A stretch of 12,921 nt of DNA from Poindextera sp035294785 (GTDB taxonomy: Bacteria > Pseudomonadota > Alphaproteobacteria > Caulobacterales > Caulobacteraceae), in the NCBI GenBank assembly GCA_035294785.1, contig DATGKF010000034.1, forward strand, positions 1-12,921. The letters are read 5' to 3'. Of this stretch, positions 1-6,580 are shown piece by piece. Both the position numbers and the translations under genes were made by a program. A model generated the notes under the pieces. The model was given only the letters and a program-made list of their open reading frames with translations. It was not told the origin of the DNA and did not search any database. The stretch's first letter is position 1. Every line of letters begins with the position of its first letter.

Positions 1-75
1 GCCAAGGTCGCCAAGGAGGCCGCGCGTGTCAGGGCGCAACGGCAAGCCCTTGGCGTGCTTGGCGAACTTGGCGGT
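1..75. repeat. Intergenic inverted and tandem repeat (GCCAAG / CTTGGC)
   Basis: GCCAAG occurs at 1-6 and 10-15. Its complement CTTGGC occurs at 49-54, 58-63 and 67-72 as three tandem 9-bp units CTTGGCGNN. Arm 1-15 pairs with 58-72 with one mismatch, so the stretch can fold into a long stem-loop. The left arm touches the window edge and may continue outside. No start codon, Shine-Dalgarno sequence or recognisable protein supports a gene here. An intergenic repeat family is the likeliest explanation, but copies elsewhere in the genome cannot be seen from this window. Confidence 0.5.
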
Positions 76-83
76 CAAATCTG

Positions 84-98
84 GCGGCGCAGCGCCGC
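84..98. repeat. Short perfect GC inverted repeat
   Basis: GCGGCGC at 84-90 is followed by one base and its exact complement GCGCCGC at 92-98. It lies between the GCCAAG repeat and the CCCCGCG hairpin in the gene-free left edge. It has no run of T on either side. It may be part of the same composite intergenic element or of otsA mRNA 3' end structure. In DNA this GC-rich, short GC palindromes also arise by chance. Confidence 0.35.
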
Positions 99-111
99 GC
101 CCCGCTGCAGG

Positions 112-143
112 AAAAACACCTGGGTCCCCGCGTTCGCGGGGAT
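112..143 (-). terminator. Hairpin plus T-run downstream of otsA (REP-like)
   Basis: TCCCCGCG at 125-132 and CGCGGGGA at 135-142 form a perfect 8-bp stem around two bases. Read on the minus strand, the direction of otsA, the hairpin lies about 22 nt past the otsA stop codon. It is followed after about 8 nt by TTTTT (116-112). The gap between stem and T-run is longer than in a textbook intrinsic terminator. The stem with its flanks also resembles a repetitive palindrome common in proteobacterial intergenic DNA, so it may be a REP-type element acting as an mRNA 3' end. Confidence 0.5.
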
Positions 144-165
144 GAGCGGTTATGAGGTACGCGGC

Positions 166-1590
166 CTAGCGCGCGTTGGCGCTGGCGCGCAGGGGCTGGT
201 AGGCGGTCGCCTCGTTCTTCAGGGCGGCGACGAAGCTGTCGCGCCAGGCGGCGACGTCGTCGGTCGAGACGCCATCGAACAGCGCCTGCCAGCGGTCCTT
301 TCGCTCGGCCAGCGGCATGGCCAGCCCGCGCCGGATCGCCTCGGCCACGGCCTCGCGGTTGAACGGGTTGACGATCAGCGCCTCGCGCATCTGCTCGGCC
401 GCGCCGGCCTGCTCCGACAGCACCAGCACGCCAGGATCGTCCGGGTCCTGCGCCGCCACATACTCCTTCGCCACCAGGTTCATCCCGTCGCGCAGCGGCG
501 TCACCAGCGCAACGTGGGCGGCGTGGTAGATGCCCGTCAGCGCGTCTCGGCGATAGGTCTTGTTCACATAGCGCACCGGCACCCAGTCCACGTCGGCGTA
601 GGCGCCGTTGATGCGGCCGGACAGCGACTCCAGCCGCCCGCGAATGTCCTGATAGGCCTCGACCTCGTCGCGGGTGGGCGTGGCGATCTGGAGCAGGAAC
701 ACGTGCTCGCGCCCCTCCGGGTGGTCCTCCAGGTATTGCTCGTAGGCGAGGAAGCGCTCCTCCAGCCCCTTGGAGTAGTCCAGCCGGTCGACGCCCAGGA
801 TCATCTTGCGCCCGAGCAGGCTGGCGCGCACCCGCTCGAACTCGGCCTTCGCTCGGTCCGACTTGAGCCCCTCGGTGATCTCGGCCACGTCGATGCCGAT
901 CGGGAACGCGCCGATGCGCGCCCGCTTGCCGAAGGCCATGGCGATGCCGCCCGGGAGGACCTCGCCGCCGGCGCTTTCCTTCACGTAATCGGCGAATGCC
1001 TGCAGCGAGTCGGCGGTCTGGAAGCCGATCAGGTCGTAGTCGAACAGCGCTTCGACCAGTTCGGCGTGCCGGGGCAGGGTGGTGAAGATCTGCCGCGCCG
1101 GCCAGGGGATGTGCAGGAAGAAGCCGATCGGGTTGCGGGCGCCGCGGCGGCGAAGCGCGCGGGCCAGCGGCAGCAGGTGATAGTCCTGCACCCAGATCAG
1201 GTCGTCGGGCTCGATCAGCGGCAAGAGGGACTCGGCGAAGCGGGCGTTCACCCGCGCATAGCCCTCGTCGAACGAGCGCTCGTAGGCGACCAGGTCCGTG
1301 CGGTAGTGGAACAGCGGCCACAGCGTCCGGTTGGCGTAGCCGTTGTAGTATTCGTGCACGTCGTGCTCATCGAGATCCATGAGCGCCAGGGTGACCCCCC
1401 CGACCTTGCGCATCGACAGGTGGCCGGTGAAGGCGTCGACCGTCTCGCCGCTCCAGCCGAACCACAGCCCCGAGTATTCGCGCAGCGCCGCCGACAGAGC
1501 GACGGCCAGCCCGCCGGTCGCGCCCGCGCCGGCGGCGTCGGGCGGTTGCACTCGATTCGAGACGACAATCAGCCGGCCCAACGGACGCAC
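166..1590 (-). CDS. otsA: Alpha,alpha-trehalose-phosphate synthase (UDP-forming), GT20
   Basis: This enzyme transfers glucose from UDP-glucose to glucose-6-phosphate, giving trehalose-6-phosphate in the cytoplasm. It is the first step of the OtsA-OtsB route. The 474-residue protein has the usual GT20 length and landmarks: RLIVVSNRV near the N-terminus, GGLAVAL as the glycine loop, WVQDYHLLPL, FFLHIPWP, GVDRLDYSKGLEERF, and RDGMNLVAKEY (Arg367-Asp368 onward), which binds the UDP-sugar. The start is uncertain. GTG at 1590 gives MRPLGRLIVV but has GGA directly against it. TTG at 1581 gives MGRLIVV, closer to known OtsA N-termini, and has GGAG 8 nt upstream. The gene is divergent from the MFS gene across 145 bp, and that gap holds an EcfG-like promoter reading toward otsA. 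The partner otsB lies about 3.4 kb away on the same strand, not adjacent. Identity is near certain and the exact start is not. Confidence 0.97.
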   Translation of the reverse strand: MRPLGRLIVVSNRVQPPDAAGAGATGGLAVALSAALREYSGLWFGWSGETVDAFTGHLSMRKVGGVTLALMDLDEHDVHEYYNGYANRTLWPLFHYRTDLVAYERSFDEGYARVNARFAESLLPLIEPDDLIWVQDYHLLPLARALRRRGARNPIGFFLHIPWPARQIFTTLPRHAELVEALFDYDLIGFQTADSLQAFADYVKESAGGEVLPGGIAMAFGKRARIGAFPIGIDVAEITEGLKSDRAKAEFERVRASLLGRKMILGVDRLDYSKGLEERFLAYEQYLEDHPEGREHVFLLQIATPTRDEVEAYQDIRGRLESLSGRINGAYADVDWVPVRYVNKTYRRDALTGIYHAAHVALVTPLRDGMNLVAKEYVAAQDPDDPGVLVLSEQAGAAEQMREALIVNPFNREAVAEAIRRGLAMPLAERKDRWQALFDGVSTDDVAAWRDSFVAALKNEATAYQPLRASANAR

Positions 1591-1633
1591 TCCGTCGACA
1601 TCGAGGTCCTATCTGGTGTGATCACGAAGATAC

Positions 1634-1659
1634 AACAACCGTCGCCGTCCGAGGGTTCC
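1634..1659 (-). promoter_or_regulatory. Putative EcfG (general stress sigma) promoter for otsA
   Basis: On the minus strand GGAAC (1659-1655) is followed after 17 nt by TGTT (1637-1634). The EcfG-type consensus in Alphaproteobacteria is GGAAC, 16-17 nt, CGTT, so this matches 8 of 9 bases with correct spacing. Transcription would start near 1626, leaving a leader of about 36-45 nt before otsA. Trehalose synthesis genes are known general-stress targets in this class, which raises plausibility. No experimental support is available from sequence alone. Confidence 0.5.
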
Positions 1660-1735
1660 GCACACATTCTCGGCGCCGGCAACTGTGAAGCCAGTCGCGC
1701 GTTGAAAGGCTTGGCCGCCGGGGCTGGGCGCGGAC

Positions 1736-3193
1736 GTGGAATCTTTGAGCCAGACCTTCACGACGCAGATTCCCGCCCGGCTCGACCGGCTCCCCTGGAG
1801 CCGTTTCCACTCGCTGCTCGTGGCGGCGCTGGGGATCACCTGGATTCTCGACGGGCTCGAGGTGACCCTCGTCGGGTCGCTCTCGCCGGCGCTTCAGGGC
1901 CACGAGGGGCTCGGGTTGAGTGCGAGCCAGATCGGCCTGGCCGGCAGCGCCTACATCCTGGGCGCCGTCCTCGGCGCGCTCGTCTTCGGGCGGCTGACCG
2001 ACAGCTACGGCCGCCGGCGGCTCTTCACCATCACCATCGTCGTCTACATGCTGGCCACGATCGCGACCGGTTTTTCCTGGAACTTCTGGTCGTTCGCGCT
2101 CTTCCGCTTCGCCACCGGGGCCGGCATCGGGGGCGAGTACGGCGCCGTGAACTCGGCGATTCAGGAGTTCGTCCCCGCCCGGCGGCGCGGCGTGACGGAC
2201 CTCGCCATCAACGGCAGCTGGTGGGTCGGCACCGCGATCGGAGCGATGGCGTCGCTGGTCGTGCTCGACCCGCACCTGATCTCGCAGGCCCTGGGCTGGC
2301 GGCTCGCCTTCGCGGTCGGCGGGACGCTGGCGCTGATCATCGTCTTCGTCCGCCGCTACATCCCCGAAAGCCCGCGGTGGCTGATGACCCACGGCCGGGT
2401 CGACGAGGCGGAGGCGACGGTGACGTCGATCGAGGCGCGCGTGGCGCGTCCGACCGGCGCGGCCGCGCCGTCGGCCGACGGGCTGGCCGGCATCACGCTC
2501 GTGCATCGCGGGCGCATCGGATGGCTGGAGGTGCTGCACACCCTGATCGTCAGGCACACGCGCCGGACCGTGCTGGGCGTGGTGCTGATGACCAGCCAGG
2601 CCTTCTGCTACAACGCCATCTTCTTCACCTACGCCCTCATCCTCAGCCGCTTCTATCACGTGCCGGGGCAGGAGATCGGCTGGTTCATCCTGCCGTTCGC
2701 GGCCGGCAACTTCGCCGGTCCGCTGCTGCTCGGACCGCTGTTCGACAGCCTCGGCCGGCGCACGATGATCGCCGCGACCTACGGGATCGCCGGCGTGCTG
2801 CTCTGCCTCAGCGGCTGGGCGTTCGGCGCCGGCCTGCTCACGGCGGTGACGCAAACGGCCGCGTGGACGGTGATCTTCTTCTTCGCCTCGGCCGCCGCCA
2901 GCTCCGCCTACCTCACCGTGGGCGAGAGCTTTCCGCTCGAGACTCGGGCGGTCGCCATCTCGATGTTCTACGCCTTCGGCACCCTGATCGGCGGGGTGAC
3001 CGGGCCGGCGCTGTTCGGCCGGCTGATCGACACCGGCCAGCCCGGCCAGATCCTGAACGGCTATCTTCTCGGCGGCGGGCTGATGATCCTGGCCGCCGTC
3101 ACCGCCGTCGTGCTCGGCGTGCGCGCCGAGCGCCTGTCGCTGGAGGATGTCGCCGCGCCCCTGTCGCTGGCGCCGCCGTCGCACCGCGCCTGA
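1736..3193 (+). CDS. MFS transporter, sugar/metabolite symporter type
   Basis: An inner-membrane carrier of the major facilitator superfamily, 485 residues with about 12 hydrophobic segments in two halves. The loop 2-3 signature is GRLTDSYGRRR (residues 85-95), and its second-half counterpart is GPLFDSLGRR (333-342). PESPRWL (210-216) follows segment 6, as in sugar-porter and SV2-like metabolite:H+ symporters. The loop between the halves contains a polar stretch of about 45 residues. The chosen start is GTG at 1736, with only weak upstream purines; TTG at 1745 is an alternative. The gene sits between otsA and the GH15 gene but on the opposite strand, divergent from otsA and convergent with GH15 with 4 bp between the stops. 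Location suggests a sugar or trehalose-related substrate, but nothing in the sequence fixes the substrate. The family call is firm and the cargo is unknown. Confidence 0.93.
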   Translation: MESLSQTFTTQIPARLDRLPWSRFHSLLVAALGITWILDGLEVTLVGSLSPALQGHEGLGLSASQIGLAGSAYILGAVLGALVFGRLTDSYGRRRLFTITIVVYMLATIATGFSWNFWSFALFRFATGAGIGGEYGAVNSAIQEFVPARRRGVTDLAINGSWWVGTAIGAMASLVVLDPHLISQALGWRLAFAVGGTLALIIVFVRRYIPESPRWLMTHGRVDEAEATVTSIEARVARPTGAAAPSADGLAGITLVHRGRIGWLEVLHTLIVRHTRRTVLGVVLMTSQAFCYNAIFFTYALILSRFYHVPGQEIGWFILPFAAGNFAGPLLLGPLFDSLGRRTMIAATYGIAGVLLCLSGWAFGAGLLTAVTQTAAWTVIFFFASAAASSAYLTVGESFPLETRAVAISMFYAFGTLIGGVTGPALFGRLIDTGQPGQILNGYLLGGGLMILAAVTAVVLGVRAERLSLEDVAAPLSLAPPSHRA

Positions 3194-3197
3194 CGCC

Positions 3198-4988
3198 TCA
3201 GCGCACGGCGCTCCAGGGCTTGCTCAGCAGGACCGCGCAGTTGATCAGCCCGACCAGCGAATAGGTCTGCGGGTAGTTGCCCCACAGCGCCCCGTCGCCC
3301 ACCGACACGTCTTCCGAGAACAGCCCCGCGTGGTTGCGCAGCGCCAGCATGTCCTCGAACAGCGCCCGCGCGCGCTCCGTCTGCCCGCTCGTGTGCAGCG
3401 CCTCGATCAGCCAGAAGGTGCAGAAGGTGAAGGCGGTTTCAGGCTCGCCGAAATCGTCGGGCCTGACGTAGCGCATCAGGTACGGCCCCCGCCGCAGGCG
3501 CTCTTCGATCACCGCCAGCGTCTTCAGGTGGCGCGGGTCGTCGGGCGCCAGGAAGCGCAGGCTGGCGAGCTGGGTCAGGCTGGCGTCCAGGTCGTCGCCG
3601 CCGAAGGTGGCGGCGAAGTGGCCGGCGCTCTCGTTCCAGGCCTCCGTCTCGATGCGCGCCCGCATCTCGGCCGCCCGGGCGCTCCAGAAGACCGCCCTGT
3701 CGCCGAGCCCCAGCGCCTCGGCCGCGTTGCCCAGCCGGTCGCACGCGGCCCAGCACATCACCGCCGAATAGGTGTGAACGCTCTTGCGCGTGCGGAATTC
3801 CCACAGGCCCGCGTCCGGCTTGTCGTAGGTCGCCCAGGCCCGATCGCCGACCGACTCCAGCATCTGGAAGTCCTCGATCGAGGCGCGGCGCAGCAGGCGC
3901 TCGTCGAAGAAGGCCTGCACGTTCGACAGCACGATCTGCCCGTAAACGTCGTGCTGGTTTTGCGTGTAGGCGGCGTTGCCGACCCGCACCGGGCCCATGC
4001 CGCGGTAGCCGGGCAGGGTCGCTACGGTCGATTCGTCCAGGCGCCGCTCGTAGCCGATCCCGTAGACGGGCTGGATCAGGCCGTCCTCGGCCGCATCGAC
4101 GATGTTGCGCAGGTAGCCGAGGTAGTGCTCGAGGATGTCGACCGCGCCCAGCCGGTTCAGCGCCTGAACCACGTAGTAGGCGTCGCGGATCCAGCAGTAG
4201 CGGTAGTCCCAGTTGCGCCCGCTGTGGGGCGCCTCGGGGATCGACGTGGTCAGCGCCGCGACGATCGCGCCGGTCTCCTCGTAGGTGCAGAGCTTCAGCG
4301 TGATGGCGGCGCGGATCACCGCCTCCTGCCATTCCAGCGGGACGGCCAGCGTGCGCACCCAGTGCTGCCACTCGGCGATGGTGTCGGCCAGCATCGCGTT
4401 GGCCGTCGGCAGCACCGCGCCCTGGAACGGCTCGTCGGGTCCGAACTGGAACGCCACGGTGGACTCCAGCCGGAACGTCCGCTCGTGGATGATGTGCGAG
4501 ACCGGCATGTTGGTGGTCAGCCGCATGGCGACGCCCTCGCCGGCGTAGCGGATGTGGCTCGAGCCGGCGGCGACCTCGACTTTGCCGCGGCCCCAGTCCG
4601 TCGTCGGGCGCAGCCGGATGGTCAGCCTCGGCGCCCCGGCCAGCGGGCGGATGATGCGCACCAGCGCCGTCGGGTGGAAGCTGCGGCCGAACAGGCTGAA
4701 GCGCGGCGCAAAGTCGATGATCTCGACGGACTCGCCGGTCTTGGTCGTGATCTCGGTGCGCAAGACGGCGGTGTTGCGGATGTAGGCCTGCTCGGTGCGC
4801 GCCGCGTCGGCGACCTCGACCGACCAGATGCCGCCGCAGCCGTCGACCGAGTCGTCGTTCGTGAGCAGGTTCGAGAACACCGGCGGGCTGTCGACCCGGG
4901 GCGCACAGCACCAGACGTGGCGCCCCTTGCGGTCCAGGAGCGCGCTGATCGATCCGTTGCCGATCGGAGCGAGGTCGAGATCGTGCGT
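3198..4988 (-). CDS. GH15 family glucoamylase/trehalase-like hydrolase
   Basis: Glycoside hydrolase family 15 enzymes are inverting exo-hydrolases that release glucose from alpha-glucans; some bacterial and archaeal members are trehalases. About 596 residues. The opening DLDLAPIGNGSISALLDRKG is the usual GH15 N-terminus. The catalytic domain shows NWDYRYCWIRDA (259-270), GLWEF with the predicted general acid Glu397, SED with the predicted base Glu559, and GNYPQTYSLVGLINCAV near the end. There is no signal peptide, so it is probably cytoplasmic. The start is odd: AAGGAG (5001-4996) is followed after 7 nt by ACG (4988-4986), exactly where Met is expected. No ATG, GTG or TTG lies between the otsB stop and this point. 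The next in-frame start, GTG at 4880, would remove conserved residues. The gene follows otsB by 47 bp in the same direction, so they are probably cotranscribed. Trehalose is a plausible substrate from context, alpha-glucan equally so. Confidence 0.93.
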   Translation of the reverse strand, partial: THDLDLAPIGNGSISALLDRKGRHVWCCAPRVDSPPVFSNLLTNDDSVDGCGGIWSVEVADAARTEQAYIRNTAVLRTEITTKTGESVEIIDFAPRFSLFGRSFHPTALVRIIRPLAGAPRLTIRLRPTTDWGRGKVEVAAGSSHIRYAGEGVAMRLTTNMPVSHIIHERTFRLESTVAFQFGPDEPFQGAVLPTANAMLADTIAEWQHWVRTLAVPLEWQEAVIRAAITLKLCTYEETGAIVAALTTSIPEAPHSGRNWDYRYCWIRDAYYVVQALNRLGAVDILEHYLGYLRNIVDAAEDGLIQPVYGIGYERRLDESTVATLPGYRGMGPVRVGNAAYTQNQHDVYGQIVLSNVQAFFDERLLRRASIEDFQMLESVGDRAWATYDKPDAGLWEFRTRKSVHTYSAVMCWAACDRLGNAAEALGLGDRAVFWSARAAEMRARIETEAWNESAGHFAATFGGDDLDASLTQLASLRFLAPDDPRHLKTLAVIEERLRRGPYLMRYVRPDDFGEPETAFTFCTFWLIEALHTSGQTERARALFEDMLALRNHAGLFSEDVSVGDGALWGNYPQTYSLVGLINCAVLLSKPWSAVR

Positions 4989-4995
4989 GGGGCGT

Positions 4996-5001
4996 CTCCT
5001 T
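4996..5001 (-). promoter_or_regulatory. Ribosome binding site that points to the ACG start of GH15
   Basis: AAGGAG on the minus strand (5001-4996) is a near-perfect Shine-Dalgarno sequence in the short otsB-GH15 gap. Seven nucleotides separate it from ACG at 4988-4986. This spacing is ideal for initiation at ACG and at no other nearby codon, so the site decides the start of the GH15 gene. Confidence 0.7.
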
Positions 5002-5035
5002 GGTTTGGCGAGGACCTGCGGCGCCAGCCGCCGGC

Positions 5036-5797
5036 TTACCCGCGAACGGCGGTCGAAAGCCAGTCGAGCGCGGCGTCGACGTCGGCGAGGAAGGCGCTGG
5101 CCGCGGTTGGCCGCGCGGCGCCGACCAGCACGCCATAGCCGCCCGCGGCCTTGGCGGCGGCGAATCCGTGCTCGTCGGTGAGGTCGTCGCCGACAAAGAT
5201 CGGCGTCGCGCCGGCGAACGGCGCCTCGCCCATGAAGGCGTCCATCGCATCGCCCTTGTCCGGGCCCGGCGGGCGCAAGTCCGCGACCATGCGGCCCCAC
5301 TGCAGCACCAGGTCGCCGGACGCGGTGAGCCGCTCAGCCGCGGTCCTCACCGCATCGTGGGCGGCCGGCGCGGCGCGATAGTGGACGGAAAGGCCGATCC
5401 CCTTGTCCTCCAACGCCATGCCCGGCCAGGCGCGCACCATGGGGGCGAACGCCTCCCGCGCCGCGTCCAACGCCGGCGAGGGTTCGGCGCGCCACACCGC
5501 CCCGTCGCTCGAGCGCCGCTCAAGTCCGTGCACGCCGGCCGCCGCGGTCACCGCGCCGTCGAGGATGCGGTCGATGTCGGCGATGGAGCGGCCGCTGATC
5601 ACCGCCAGCCGGCCGTCCAGCGCGCGGCTGAGCGCCTTCAGCAGCCGCGTCCGCCTGGCGTCAGGCAGCACCGCGTCGGGCTGATGCGCGATGGGCGCGA
5701 TCGTGCCGTCGAGGTCGAGGAACAGCGCCGCCCCGTCCGGGCGGAGCGGCGCGGGCGGACGCGCCGCCGGTTCTTGTCGTTCAGGGATGCGACTCAT
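5036..5797 (-). CDS. otsB: Trehalose-6-phosphate phosphatase (HAD superfamily)
   Basis: This enzyme removes phosphate from trehalose-6-phosphate to give trehalose, completing the pathway begun by OtsA. The HAD motifs are clear: LFLDLDGT with nucleophile Asp28 and acid/base Asp30, VISGRS with Ser68, a conserved Lys in ALEDKGIGLSVHYR, and GDDLTDE (203-209) for Mg2+ binding. The inserted cap domain lies between, as in other OtsB proteins. The length of 253 residues is typical. The start at ATG 5797 (MSRIPERQ) is chosen because the HAD core begins about 24 residues later. In-frame starts at ATG 5842 and TTG 5878 would add up to 27 poorly conserved residues. None of the three has a convincing Shine-Dalgarno sequence. 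The gene is first in a probable otsB-GH15 transcription unit and is divergent from the histidine kinase. Confidence 0.96.
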   Translation of the reverse strand: MSRIPERQEPAARPPAPLRPDGAALFLDLDGTIAPIAHQPDAVLPDARRTRLLKALSRALDGRLAVISGRSIADIDRILDGAVTAAAGVHGLERRSSDGAVWRAEPSPALDAAREAFAPMVRAWPGMALEDKGIGLSVHYRAAPAAHDAVRTAAERLTASGDLVLQWGRMVADLRPPGPDKGDAMDAFMGEAPFAGATPIFVGDDLTDEHGFAAAKAAGGYGVLVGAARPTAASAFLADVDAALDWLSTAVRG

Positions 5798-5808
5798 GCG
5801 AGGCGCCC

Positions 5809-6501
5809 ATGATAGGGCGCGAGCGGGCCTTGCGAAAACCATCGTCGGTCGCGGCGATTTGCGGCAAGGTCGCGACAAGCGTCGCGTTGGCGGAGTGGGC
5901 TTTGGCCGGACTGGACGAGGAAGCTCTGGCGCGTCAGGCCGAGGTCCGGCATCGCATCGCCAACATCCTCCAGCTGCTGCAGACGCTGGCGCGCATGCGG
6001 GTGCAGCGCTCGCCCAATCCCGCCACGGCGCTTCGCTGGCTCTCCGACACCCTGGCCGCCCAGGGCGTGCTGCAGAACCGGCTGCTCTCGCCCGGCGGCG
6101 ACGATTTCGCCCTCTACCTCGCCGACATGGCCGTGCTCTGGCGCCGCCGCGCCGGCGATCGGCCGATCGTGATCGCGGTCGACGCGGCGCCGCTGCCGAT
6201 CGCCGAGAGCCAGGCCGCCGCGCTGGCGGTGGTCGTCGACGAACTGGTCGCCAACGCCCTGGCGCACGCTTTCGACGAGCGTGGCGGCGCGATCGAGATC
6301 AGCCTGGCGCGCGAGGGCGGCGAGGCGGTGCTCTGCGTCCGCGACGACGGCCGCGGGTTCGACGCGGACGCCGCGCCGTCCGACACGCTGGGCCTTTGGC
6401 TGATCCGCGGGCTCGCGCAACAGGTGCGCGGGCGGTTCGATCTGAAGGTCGAAAACGGGGTCGAGGGGCGGCTCGCCTTTCCGTTGGCCGGCGCGACCTA
6501 A
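5809..6501 (+). CDS. HRXXN-family histidine kinase without sensor domain
   Basis: A small soluble histidine kinase-like protein. After a short N-terminal stretch comes a HisKA_2-type dimerisation helix with EVRHRIANILQLL. His48, in HRIAN (48-52), matches the HRXXN signature of the kinase class that feeds the alphaproteobacterial general stress response. The ATPase domain has an N-box DELVANALAHAF (Glu145, Asn149), a G1 box DDGRGFD (179-185) and a G2-like LGLWLIRGLAQQVRG (194-208). There is no PAS, GAF or transmembrane segment, so input must come from a partner or the protein works as a phosphotransfer component. At most 230 residues. The ATG at 5809 is only 11 bp from the otsB start and lacks a Shine-Dalgarno sequence. 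TTG at 5902, with GGAG 6 nt upstream, keeps the whole kinase core and is a credible alternative. Kinase family is confident; the role in stress signalling is inferred from class and neighbours. Confidence 0.88.
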   Translation: MIGRERALRKPSSVAAICGKVATSVALAEWALAGLDEEALARQAEVRHRIANILQLLQTLARMRVQRSPNPATALRWLSDTLAAQGVLQNRLLSPGGDDFALYLADMAVLWRRRAGDRPIVIAVDAAPLPIAESQAAALAVVVDELVANALAHAFDERGGAIEISLAREGGEAVLCVRDDGRGFDADAAPSDTLGLWLIRGLAQQVRGRFDLKVENGVEGRLAFPLAGAT

Positions 6502-6524
6502 AGGCCGCCCAACCCGGCGAAGGC

Positions 6525-6551
6525 GGAACGAAGGGGAGGGGTTAAACCGTT
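6525..6551 (+). promoter_or_regulatory. Putative EcfG-type promoter for the AsmA gene
   Basis: GGAAC at 6525-6529 and CGTT at 6548-6551 match the EcfG consensus in all nine bases, with an 18-nt spacer, one longer than the usual 16-17. Transcription would start near 6558, about 23 nt before the AsmA start codon. That leader contains the Shine-Dalgarno-like GAGG at 6570-6573. The site lies immediately after the HRXXN kinase gene. The long spacer is the main doubt. Confidence 0.45.
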
Positions 6552-6580
6552 AATACCGCGGGGCCTTCCGAGGTTCGGCG

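Noticed and set aside
1..117. Open reading stretches at the left edge (plus strand frame 1, and a minus-strand frame reading about DLTAKFAKHAKGLP)
   Set aside because: Both are made by the repeated GCCAAG/CTTGGC sequence, have no start signal or recognisable domain, and are better explained by the inverted repeat.
55..3264. A very long open frame on the plus strand, about 1069 codons
   Set aside because: It runs antisense to otsA and out of frame across the MFS gene, has arginine-, glycine- and alanine-rich low-complexity sequence and matches no family. In DNA this GC-rich, non-coding frames stay open for long distances.
3147..5138. A 663-codon plus-strand open frame antisense to the GH15 gene
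   Set aside because: It is composed mainly of Arg, Val, Gln, Gly and Ala without motifs; the opposite strand carries clear GH15 motifs throughout.
5001..5300. An upstream extension of the GH15 frame to an ATG at 5300
   Set aside because: It lies inside otsB in another frame, encodes arginine-rich nonsense and ignores the good AAGGAG at 5001-4996.
5719..5723. GGAAC on the plus strand upstream of the kinase gene, as a third EcfG -35 box
   Set aside because: No CGTT-like sequence follows at 16-18 nt, and the bases are inside otsB coding sequence.
6542..6553. Possible CtrA site: TTAA at 6542-6545 and TTAA at 6550-6553
   Set aside because: The spacing is 4 nt, whereas the CtrA consensus needs 7 nt between the TTAA halves, and the flanking bases do not fit.
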